From Nitrososphaerales archaeon TH5895 (GTDB taxonomy: Archaea; Thermoproteota; Nitrososphaeria; Nitrososphaerales; Nitrososphaeraceae), in NCBI GenBank assembly GCA_014523695.1, contig JAATVS010000651.1, positions 1-10,343 on the forward strand: a stretch of 10,343 nt of DNA, read 5' to 3'. Below the pieces are notes generated by a model. It saw only the letters and a list, made by a program, of their open reading frames with translations. It was not told where the DNA came from and did no database searches. This document shows, piece by piece, positions 1 through 6,348 of the stretch. A program made the translations under genes and the position numbers. Numbering within the stretch: position 1 is the first letter of the stretch; every line of letters starts with the position of its first letter.

Positions 1-747
1 AAAGCTGAAGGCATGATTACTGGGATGCTCCTTGCTAAGATGGCTGGAAAGGATTATGTTGGCTTTATCGATGCGGATAATTACGTTCCCGGCGCAGTTA
101 ACGAATATGTTAAGATCTTTGCGTCAGGACTTGCCATGTCAAATAGCCCATATACGATGGTTAGGATTTCATGGATTTACAAACCTAAAGTTTCAGAGAG
201 CGGTCTGTACTTTTCCAAGTGGGGGAGAGTCTCGGAAATAACTAATCAGTATCTTAACTCTCTGGTTTCTTATTATACCGGCTTTGAGACCGAAGTTATG
301 CGTACCGGTAACTCGGGTGAACATTGTATGTCTATGAAACTTGCCGAATTGCTTACTTATTCATCTGGCTTTTCGGTAGAACCATATGAAATAGTTAACG
401 TCCTGGAAGAATTTGGCGGGATCCTACCTACAGAAAATCAAGAAGCGATGGACAAGGGGATAGAAATATGTCAAGTAGAAACACGTAATCCTCATTTTCA
501 TGAAGAGAAGGGAGATGATCACATTAAAGAAATGTTCTTTGGGTCACTTGGTTGCATTTATCACAGCAAGATCTGTCCTCCGAGGTTACGGGAGAAAATC
601 GTAGAAGAATTGCGCAATCGATCTATGTTGGAAGAAGGAGAGGAAATAAATACCCTAAGGAAGATCAATCCATTTGACAAGATAGACATGCGACAATTTG
701 CAAATATACTTCATGAAAGAGCTTCGAGTTTGATTCATTTTGTTTAA
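1..747 (+). CDS. mpgS: Mannosyl-3-phosphoglycerate synthase, 5'-truncated by window edge
   Basis: Transfers mannose from GDP-mannose to 3-phosphoglycerate, giving mannosyl-3-phosphoglycerate, the precursor of the compatible solute mannosylglycerate; cytosolic, glycosyltransferase family GT55. The reading frame is open from base 1, so the start lies outside; 248 residues are visible, and since family members have roughly 380-400 residues about 130-150 are missing. Seen within the visible part: the metal/nucleotide-sugar DxD motif as DAD at residues 24-26 (in GFIDADNYVPG), RTGNSGEHCM at 101-110, and the His-rich NPHFHEEKGDDHI at 163-175, all characteristic of this family. The protein ends shortly after the synthase domain, so there is no fused phosphatase as in bifunctional MpgD-type enzymes, and no mpgP follows. 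An oligo-T tract lies about 77 nt after the stop. Identity is confident; the osmoprotection role is family knowledge. Confidence 0.93.
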   Translation, partial: KAEGMITGMLLAKMAGKDYVGFIDADNYVPGAVNEYVKIFASGLAMSNSPYTMVRISWIYKPKVSESGLYFSKWGRVSEITNQYLNSLVSYYTGFETEVMRTGNSGEHCMSMKLAELLTYSSGFSVEPYEIVNVLEEFGGILPTENQEAMDKGIEICQVETRNPHFHEEKGDDHIKEMFFGSLGCIYHSKICPPRLREKIVEELRNRSMLEEGEEINTLRKINPFDKIDMRQFANILHERASSLIHFV

Positions 748-823
748 TGTCATAGTATGGTTGATCGCAAATTGATATTCTTTTGATAGTGGATAAATTG
801 TTAACTTATGATTAAGGGTTAGA

Positions 824-830
824 TTTTTTT
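824..830 (+). terminator. Oligo-T transcription stop after mpgS
   Basis: Seven consecutive T residues about 77 nt after the mpgS stop codon. Archaeal RNA polymerase terminates at oligo-T tracts without needing a hairpin, so this is a plausible end of the mpgS transcript. Inferred from base composition only. Confidence 0.45.
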
Positions 831-1020
831 GTTCTATGCACCATTTTCACTTGCAATCCTCTATTACAAGTTTATATAAATAGTATTACTCTCATATCAT
901 AGTAACAATAACAATTACAAGCAAAAGGATTAATAGATACTGTATATATTCTTTAAATTAGGAATGCAGATCATCGTCATGACTCTGAATGTTTCAACAA
1001 TTACTGAAGTTATGCAACAA

Positions 1021-1036
1021 TATTAGCTAGCTAATA
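1021..1036. promoter_or_regulatory. Perfect 16-bp palindrome, candidate operator
   Basis: TATTAGCTAGCTAATA is identical to its reverse complement over all 16 bases. It ends 12 nt before the TATA-like box of the acyl-CoA dehydrogenase, where an archaeal dimeric regulator would act on transcription factor B/TBP recruitment. A perfect 16-bp palindrome is expected only about 0.16 times in a random 10-kb sequence. The regulator is unknown. Confidence 0.45.
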
Positions 1037-1048
1037 GTTACAATCTCC

Positions 1049-1056
1049 TTTAATAT
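1049..1056 (+). promoter_or_regulatory. TATA-like box of acyl-CoA dehydrogenase gene
   Basis: TTTAATAT is centred about 26 nt upstream of the ATG at 1079, which is the distance from an archaeal TATA box to the transcription start. There is no Shine-Dalgarno sequence before the ATG. Together these suggest a leaderless mRNA and support the chosen start codon. Confidence 0.5.
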
Positions 1057-1078
1057 CAGCTACGATAATTATTCAGAT

Positions 1079-2353
1079 ATGTGTTATCATGATCTTTCTG
1101 AAATGAATTTTAATATTTCTAGGCGACAGAAAAATTTCCTAACGAGAGTAGATGACGCATCAAAATCATTGCGGGATTACGAAGAAGAATGTTACCTTAA
1201 TGAAAGAATTAATGACAGGATTATACCAGTTTTCAAAAATATTGGAATGCTAGGCTGTCCAATTTCTACTAAATATGGGGGAATGGGGTACGATTTCCTT
1301 ACTTACTGCCTCGCTCTGGAAAGGATTGGCGAAGAAGGAAGTTCTGTTAGGACATTCTTATCAGTCCATACTTCTATTGGTCAACTAGTCCTTCAGGGCT
1401 GGGCTAGCGAAGCACAGAAAAGAGAGTACCTTCCGCGTACCACGAGAGGGAGAAGCATAATGGCGTTCGCCCTTACCGAACCCAACGCCGGCAGCGATCC
1501 AACTTCTATGGAGATGGTATTTGAAGAGAAAAGCGATCATTATATCCTCAATGGGAGGAAGCATTGGGTTGGTAATGGAACGATTGCCGACTTGCTGACT
1601 ACCTATGCGAAGGAACGAAACAGTAAAGATCTACGCGGAGATGGAAAAATCTCTGCATTTATAGTAGATAAAGATAGTCAGGGGATAAGGCGAAAAGAGA
1701 TCAAAAATAAATTGGGACTCCTCACAATAAAGAATGCCGAACTCGTTTTTAGAAATTGCATTGTTCCCAAGAAAAACCTCTTGGGAATGAAAGGACAGGG
1801 TCTGAGCATAGCATACAGCGCCCTCATAGATGGTCGTTTGAGCGTCGCAGCGGGAGCTGTTGGTGTCATTAAGGATTGTTTGACTGAATCCATCTTTTAT
1901 GCGAAACACAGAACCCAACATGGAGAACTTCTTGGGAAAAAGCAGCTAATACAAGAGCATCTTGCAAAGATTGTAGTAAGTCTAGAGAGTTCAAGATGGC
2001 TTGTTTATCGTGCGGCTATCACTAGACAGCGTTTGCAAGATTATGTTGAGACATTTAAGAGAGAAAATATTGATTGGCAGATGAAATTGAACAGATCCAA
2101 TGAGGAGTATATTCAAATCAGAAATGAGGCGGATAGACTTTCCGCAATATCCAAATTCTATGCGAGCAATTGTGCGTTTGATGCCGCTAATCGTTCTGTT
2201 CAAATATTCGGTTCATCTGGATACACTAAAAAATCTAGGGTTGCAAGACACTTCTTGGATTCTCGTGCAACTATGATCTACGAAGGCGCAAATGAGGTAC
2301 TGACACTTAAAATTGGCTCACAAAGCCTGGGCCATGAATTTAGAGCCTACTAG
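1079..2353 (+). CDS. Acyl-CoA dehydrogenase family flavoprotein
   Basis: FAD-dependent alpha,beta-dehydrogenation of an acyl-CoA thioester, giving the enoyl-CoA; cytosolic, electrons usually passed to an electron-transfer flavoprotein. Family order is clear: N-terminal helical domain (about 12-125), the first signature ALTEPNAGSD at 131-140, beta domain (about 130-235), C-terminal helical domain with QIFGSSGY at 375-382, and IYEGANEV at 400-407, whose E402 sits where the catalytic base lies in many members. SVHTSI at 95-100 recalls glutaryl-CoA dehydrogenase-like enzymes, but the substrate cannot be fixed from sequence. At 424 residues it is longer than the usual ~380-400; the excess lies around 318-350, a charged segment inside the C-terminal helical bundle. 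The start at 1079 is supported by the TATA spacing; an ATG at 1103 is the alternative. A palindrome upstream hints at specific regulation. No other beta-oxidation gene is adjacent. Confidence 0.93.
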   Translation: MCYHDLSEMNFNISRRQKNFLTRVDDASKSLRDYEEECYLNERINDRIIPVFKNIGMLGCPISTKYGGMGYDFLTYCLALERIGEEGSSVRTFLSVHTSIGQLVLQGWASEAQKREYLPRTTRGRSIMAFALTEPNAGSDPTSMEMVFEEKSDHYILNGRKHWVGNGTIADLLTTYAKERNSKDLRGDGKISAFIVDKDSQGIRRKEIKNKLGLLTIKNAELVFRNCIVPKKNLLGMKGQGLSIAYSALIDGRLSVAAGAVGVIKDCLTESIFYAKHRTQHGELLGKKQLIQEHLAKIVVSLESSRWLVYRAAITRQRLQDYVETFKRENIDWQMKLNRSNEEYIQIRNEADRLSAISKFYASNCAFDAANRSVQIFGSSGYTKKSRVARHFLDSRATMIYEGANEVLTLKIGSQSLGHEFRAY

Positions 2354-2598
2354 CTGTCAGTGATTTCCGTCGATATAAACAATGGATTTCCGCAGTCATC
2401 TATGGTAAACCGTTGGTACAAGGATCTATATACAAAAATTTCCAATGGTAGTGACACTGTCATCTGTATCAAACGCATGACCTTCAGCTGTTATTTGTAA
2501 CCTGCAATTTATTGTTACCAATTCCTCTATTTCTACTACTTGTCCCCATTCTGCAGATAATATCTATAATCTCCCATTTTTATGTAAATCTAGTCAAT

Positions 2599-2608
2599 CT
2601 TTTTATTA
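2599..2608 (+). promoter_or_regulatory. TATA-like box of geranylgeranyl reductase-family gene
   Basis: TCTTTTTATTAG-type AT-rich element centred about 24 nt before the TTG at 2628 and 30 nt before the ATG at 2634. No Shine-Dalgarno sequence is visible, so a leaderless or nearly leaderless transcript is likely. It does not decide between the two starts. Confidence 0.4.
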
Positions 2609-2633
2609 GTCACTTGCGAATCATGCATTGAGA

Positions 2634-3656
2634 ATGAAGATTGCTGTAGCCGGGATCGGTGTCGCTGGTGCATACCTCATGAACAAGCTCAGTCAAGATG
2701 GCGACAACACAGTAAAGGGCTTCGAGAGAATGCCAGAGTCCAAACATGACGCAGTGTGTGCTTGGGCAACATGCGACAACGTAATGGATGGTTTAGTAAA
2801 GGAATGTGGTTTGGATTTCAGCAAGTACGTTCTCCACAAAGGTAAGAATATGAAGGTCGAATTGATAAATGATTGTATTGACATCAAGTTAAGTGGTATG
2901 GTTGCTTATGACAAATTACAGCTCATAAAAGATATGATACGTGGTACTGATATAGAATTTGGAAAGGTTCCCCGGAAGGAGAACTTAGAATCTGATTTTG
3001 ATCTGATCGTAGACGCTACAGGCTTTCACAGGAACTATTTGCCTAAAGTTAGCAATGAGACTTGGATTCCATGCGTACAATATAAAGTGAAATATGATCG
3101 AAATAGAAATCCATATGATGACTTTTACTTGAAGGCATTTTCCAACATGTCAGGATACTTTTGGTATTTTCCTCTCAATAATGGATATGCTCATGTAGGA
3201 GCTGGTGATTTCGGACGAAAGCACACAATTGGATTTCTTGATGAATTTCTTAGCAAGCATGAATGCGAAATCATTCATAAGGTAGGCAGACCGGTCAGAA
3301 TAAGTCCTCCTTCTCTGTGTGAACCGTTTTCAGATGGCAGAAAAACAATAGGGGTAGGAGAATCGATTGGTACTGTCTATGCATTGTTGGGAGAGGGAAT
3401 CGTCCCATCAACTTGGTGTGCACAATTATTTGTAGAACATCTAAATGATCTGAATAATTACAGGGATGCAGTATTGAAGAAGTTTGATATCTACTCCCTG
3501 GTTCACAAATTCATCAAAATGAAAATTTCAGGTAGATTTAGTTTACTAAGGAATTCTCGCGACTTGTTGAGAATCTATACTCATATGAAGATGAATGAAA
3601 AGAGATATGGAATGAAGGTTAGAATGAAGAACATGTTAAAGATCTCAAGAATATGA
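2634..3656 (+). CDS. Geranylgeranyl reductase-family FAD-dependent oxidoreductase
   Basis: Members of this family saturate double bonds of geranylgeranyl chains, in archaea usually of membrane lipid precursors (digeranylgeranylglycerophospholipid reductase) or isoprenoid quinones. Seen from the ATG: the FAD-binding Rossmann GxGxxG at residues 7-12 in KIAVAGIGVAGAYL, DLIVDATG at 123-130, the GGR-typical YFWYFP at 175-180 followed by AHVGAGDF at 186-193, and the second FAD contact VGESIG...GEGI at 241-256. At 340 residues it is shorter than typical archaeal GGRs (about 390-450), mainly by a reduced C-terminal part, and the second motif has GE where GD is usual. The C-terminus is very basic (about 295-340). 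ATG 2634 gives a natural start directly before the Rossmann strand; TTG 2628 would add two residues. Which lipid or quinone it reduces is unknown; Thaumarchaeota carry several paralogues. Confidence 0.85.
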   Translation: MKIAVAGIGVAGAYLMNKLSQDGDNTVKGFERMPESKHDAVCAWATCDNVMDGLVKECGLDFSKYVLHKGKNMKVELINDCIDIKLSGMVAYDKLQLIKDMIRGTDIEFGKVPRKENLESDFDLIVDATGFHRNYLPKVSNETWIPCVQYKVKYDRNRNPYDDFYLKAFSNMSGYFWYFPLNNGYAHVGAGDFGRKHTIGFLDEFLSKHECEIIHKVGRPVRISPPSLCEPFSDGRKTIGVGESIGTVYALLGEGIVPSTWCAQLFVEHLNDLNNYRDAVLKKFDIYSLVHKFIKMKISGRFSLLRNSRDLLRIYTHMKMNEKRYGMKVRMKNMLKISRI

Positions 3657-3830
3657 GGAAGGCTCTCAATTGTTCAGACTGCCTAGACCCTACTGTTATT
3701 GTTGAAATATTGGAATAAGACCGATTGACACATAAATCATTAGAATCTGAACCGCGCCTATGACCGTATAGCAATAATCTGGAAAAGACTAATGATCAGC
3801 AACTAAGAAGATAGATGATTAGATAGTTAC
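3657..3830. other. Intergenic region between convergent genes
   Basis: 174 nt between the end of the reductase gene and the end of the minus-strand small gene. I see no RNA gene, no clear oligo-T terminator and no open frame of note. A short purine-rich stretch near 3806-3827 contains GATAGATGATTAGATAG, a loose direct repeat of GATAG that I cannot interpret. Confidence 0.5.
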
Positions 3831-4085
3831 TCATAGTTGGTGATACAGTGCATGACACGACACATTGTCGTTGTTGTCTTTTTCAATTGAAATGGGCCTT
3901 CTATAGTAATCATTTTTTATTTTAGGGTCATATGGTATTTCAGTGTAATTCTTAATACATTGGAGCAAATTCTTTAGTAGGTGTTTGGGAATAACAATAC
4001 TTGTTGTTTCAGTTGTTACTTGTGGACCCGTGATAACTGCCAGGTTATATTTTACTTTCATAATAAAATCAGAGAAGAAACTCAT
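3831..4085 (-). CDS. Small hypothetical protein, 84 aa, unrecognised
   Basis: I do not recognise this protein. It has 84 residues, begins MSFFSDFIMKVKYNLAVITG, and has no signal peptide, membrane segment or metal-binding cluster. The N-terminal half looks foldable (alternating hydrophobics in MKVKYNLAVITG and a helix-like IPKHLLKNLLQCIKNY at about 32-47); the C-terminal half is polar and rich in Asn, Asp and Lys, with two Tyr and two Arg near 61-64. The best support for a real gene is its promoter: a strong TTATTTATAA on the minus strand centred about 25 nt before the ATG, with no Shine-Dalgarno, the pattern of a leaderless archaeal gene. It diverges from the pfdA operon. It could still be a chance frame; codon statistics and homologues would decide. 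Confidence 0.5.
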   Translation of the reverse strand: MSFFSDFIMKVKYNLAVITGPQVTTETTSIVIPKHLLKNLLQCIKNYTEIPYDPKIKNDYYRRPISIEKDNNDNVSCHALYHQL

Positions 4086-4104
4086 CCGTGCAGGTTAATA
4101 TTTG

Positions 4105-4114
4105 TTATAAATAA
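4105..4114 (-). promoter_or_regulatory. TATA box of the divergent 84-aa gene
   Basis: Read on the minus strand this is TTATTTATAA, a close match to an archaeal TATA box, centred about 25 nt upstream of the ATG at 4085. It lies about 45 nt from the TATA-like element of pfdA on the other strand, so the two promoters are back to back. Confidence 0.5.
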
Positions 4115-4155
4115 TTATTCGAAGAATATGCTTTGTTATGACAATCAGTAGCGAG

Positions 4156-4165
4156 AAATATTTTA
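4156..4165 (+). promoter_or_regulatory. TATA-like box of the pfdA-ftsY-argF operon
   Basis: AAATATTTTA is the only clear TATA-like element in the 100 nt before pfdA. With a start of transcription about 26 nt downstream (near 4186) it would leave a leader of roughly 29 nt that contains the AGGAGG ribosome-binding site. Inferred from spacing. Confidence 0.45.
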
Positions 4166-4196
4166 CTCATACCCCTAGTCACAAATATATGAAAGC

Positions 4197-4202
4197 AGGA
4201 GG
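4197..4202 (+). promoter_or_regulatory. Shine-Dalgarno sequence of pfdA
   Basis: AGGAGG, a full match to the 3' end of archaeal 16S rRNA, lies 12 nt before the ATG at 4215. The spacing is a little long. It is the only strong ribosome-binding site seen in the window and marks this operon as having a leadered mRNA, unlike its neighbours. Confidence 0.6.
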
Positions 4203-4214
4203 ATTAAAGGAAGA

Positions 4215-4697
4215 ATGAGCAGCGGAGTCAGTGGCGAACAAGCCGCCCTCGAACAAAAGATTAATGAAATGATGCAGCAGGCAAAGGTGCTTGAAGCTCA
4301 TTTGAATGAGATCATTTCTCGTGAGGCAGCTGTCAGTAGACTGTTAGAGGAAGCCAAATTAGCATCTAGTGCAGTACAAGAGATTCAAACTGAAACAGAA
4401 GTTGAATCGTATGTCCCCGTTGGAGTTGGGGTTCATATGAAAGTATCAGTGCCTCCTGTTAAGAAATTGCTTATCAATATAGGCGCAGGAGTGGCAGTGG
4501 AAAAGAGCAGAGAGGATACTATTAACTATATAGAGTCTAGGTTGAAGGAATTCGAGATCGCATTGAAACAACTTATGGGGCAAAAACAACAGGTATCTCT
4601 TCGAATGGAGCAAATTCAAGTTCAAGTCAACGAAATGGTACAGAGAGCTACTTCTGGTAGGAGCAACTCAACTAAATCCAGTAGCAATAATAATTAG
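4215..4697 (+). CDS. pfdA: Prefoldin alpha subunit
   Basis: Alpha subunit of the hexameric archaeal prefoldin (GimC, two alpha and four beta chains), a cytosolic ATP-independent chaperone that captures unfolded proteins with its coiled-coil tentacles and passes them to the thermosome. Seen: an N-terminal coiled coil (about 9-62, with regularly spaced Leu/Ile/Met), a beta-hairpin core around 66-96 (YVPVGVGVHMKVSV ... LLINIGAGVAVE), which is the family's most conserved part, and a second coiled coil at about 97-145. Length (160) is near the usual 140-150 plus a polar Ser/Asn tail at 147-160. It is first in the operon; ftsY follows after 25 nt. In many archaea this pair follows genes for ribosomal proteins L39e, L31e, LX and the factor aIF6; none is here. 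The ATG at 4215 is fixed by the ribosome-binding site. Confidence 0.93.
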   Translation: MSSGVSGEQAALEQKINEMMQQAKVLEAHLNEIISREAAVSRLLEEAKLASSAVQEIQTETEVESYVPVGVGVHMKVSVPPVKKLLINIGAGVAVEKSREDTINYIESRLKEFEIALKQLMGQKQQVSLRMEQIQVQVNEMVQRATSGRSNSTKSSSNNN

Positions 4698-4722
4698 TCC
4701 CGTGAAGATTACAGAGACGTAA

Positions 4723-6348
4723 ATGTTTGAACAGCTCAAAAGGGCATTTTCTGATGCAGCTAGAAACATATCGTCTCATAAAGAAATTTCTGAAAGAGAT
4801 TTGAATAATCATTTATCTGAGCTTGAACTATCTCTTCTCGAAAGTGATGTTGCCCCAGAAGTTGTAGACGACCTTGTTGGAAGCTTGCGAACCGAATTAC
4901 TGGGCTTAGAACTTGAGAAGGGGCAGAGTGCAGAAGAAGTGATCAGGCTCAAGCTCAGAATTCGAATAGCAGACATGTTCAATAAATCTGGGAGTATGAA
5001 TCTTATCCAACAAATCAGAGATAAGAAGGAGGAAGGAAAAGGACCATTTATTATACTTCTACTTGGAATTAATGGCACTGGTAAGACAACGACTATCGCG
5101 AAAATTGCTCGTCTATTTAAGAAAAATGGAATATCAACTGTACTAGCGGCAGCAGATACTCATAGAGCAGGTGCAATTGAGCAGCTATCGCAGCACGGAG
5201 AAAATTTGTCGATCAAAGTTATTTCGCAGAGATACGGAGCCGATCCATCTGCAGTCGGACGTGACGCTGTGGATTATGCCACTAAACACCGTGTAGATAC
5301 GGTACTGATTGATACTGCCGGCAGAATGCAGACAGCAAAGAATTTGATGGATGAAATTAACAAGATAGTTAGGGTTGTAAAGCCAGATATCAAGTTATTT
5401 ATTGGTGATTCATTGGCAGGAAATGATACCATTAACCAAGCGCGTGAGTTTTTTGAATATACCAAATTTGATGGCGCAATACTAACAAAGACTGATGCAG
5501 ATGCCAAAGGAGGTTCAGCCATATCGATTGTGCATGCCACATCGAAACCAATCGTGCTTTTAGGGATGGGACAAAGTTATGACGACATCACACCTTTTAG
5601 CTCTGAGAAATTTCTCAATTCAATATTCGATAATTCCCCACTGGTTAGTGAAACGGAGCTCCTTTCCAACAATATCATTCAACGAGATATAACCAGACAA
5701 GATACGAACAGGAATGAAAAAGTAGAGACGAATATGGAACTACCGTATGAGGAAGTAACTTTGAGAACTGTAAGTAATGAAGATACTTCTGGGAGACTAA
5801 GTCAAAAAATTAATGGAACTCCCTCCGAATTGCCTCTGGATTCAGATGATACTAGTTCTAGGAAATATGAATCACTGGACAAAGTCGCTTCTAATAAGCC
5901 CACTTTATGGCAAAAGCAAGCAGATCAGCAAGAACCACATTTTGAGCAACTGCGCAATTCAGGACAACAGCATGATAGTGAACACCCGCAACAACTAGAA
6001 CAAAAAAAGCAGCAAGGTAATCTATTGGAGCAACCCCAGGCTATTAGTGTCACATCAGATAAGAAACCAGAGTCAGTATCGGAGAAAAAAGAACCTAGTG
6101 GCTTTTTTAGAGGTCTGTTCGACAAGAAAAACAAATACAAGACACAAGATCCAGAAAAGGACTCTCCAAAGGATATACATACTATTAAGAGCTCTCAAAA
6201 AAATCTCACCTCGTCCGTGGAATCGGAAAGAAAGTCCGAAACTAAGGATCTAGTCAATGATAACGAGAAAAAAACTAAAACTCAGAATAAAGACGAAGAA
6301 GAAATAGTTTATCTAACGGATGAAGACATTGAAGACCTCCTTAAATAA
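4723..6348 (+). CDS. ftsY: Signal recognition particle receptor FtsY with long C-terminal extension
   Basis: GTPase receptor that docks SRP-ribosome complexes at the cytoplasmic membrane. NG core: N domain of four helices (about 1-100), P-loop GINGTGKTTT at 115-124, DTHRAGAIEQL at 145-155, DTAGR at 197-201, TKTDADAKGG at 255-264, and GMGQSYDDITPF at 281-292. DTHRAGA and GDSLAGNDTINQA separate it from SRP54, and there is no methionine-rich M domain. The architecture is odd: archaeal and bacterial FtsY normally carry a charged region before NG, whereas here NG starts at residue 1 and ends near 302, followed by about 240 low-complexity residues. The tail is Gln-rich at 396-439, has SGFFRGLFDKK at 459-469 flanked by Lys, and ends in acidic EEEIVYLTDEDIEDLLK (525-541). 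The GFF..LF element resembles the lipid-binding N-terminal helix of E. coli FtsY (GFFARL). The gene follows pfdA by 25 nt and its last 29 nt overlap argF. Confidence 0.93.
   Translation: MFEQLKRAFSDAARNISSHKEISERDLNNHLSELELSLLESDVAPEVVDDLVGSLRTELLGLELEKGQSAEEVIRLKLRIRIADMFNKSGSMNLIQQIRDKKEEGKGPFIILLLGINGTGKTTTIAKIARLFKKNGISTVLAAADTHRAGAIEQLSQHGENLSIKVISQRYGADPSAVGRDAVDYATKHRVDTVLIDTAGRMQTAKNLMDEINKIVRVVKPDIKLFIGDSLAGNDTINQAREFFEYTKFDGAILTKTDADAKGGSAISIVHATSKPIVLLGMGQSYDDITPFSSEKFLNSIFDNSPLVSETELLSNNIIQRDITRQDTNRNEKVETNMELPYEEVTLRTVSNEDTSGRLSQKINGTPSELPLDSDDTSSRKYESLDKVASNKPTLWQKQADQQEPHFEQLRNSGQQHDSEHPQQLEQKKQQGNLLEQPQAISVTSDKKPESVSEKKEPSGFFRGLFDKKNKYKTQDPEKDSPKDIHTIKSSQKNLTSSVESERKSETKDLVNDNEKKTKTQNKDEEEIVYLTDEDIEDLLK

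Larger units (their letters stand above)
748..1078. other. Intergenic region between mpgS and the acyl-CoA dehydrogenase
   Basis: 331 nt of AT-rich DNA. It holds the mpgS oligo-T signal near its left end, a perfect 16-bp palindrome at 1021-1036 and a TATA-like box at 1049-1056 for the following gene. No open frame of useful length or RNA gene was recognised in the remainder (about 840-1020). Confidence 0.6.

Noticed and set aside
4723..6348. Alternative reading of this gene as SRP54 because of the long C-terminal part
   Set aside because: The tail is Gln/Lys/Glu-rich, not a methionine-rich M domain, and the DTHRAGAIEQL and GDSLAGNDTINQA motifs are of FtsY type.
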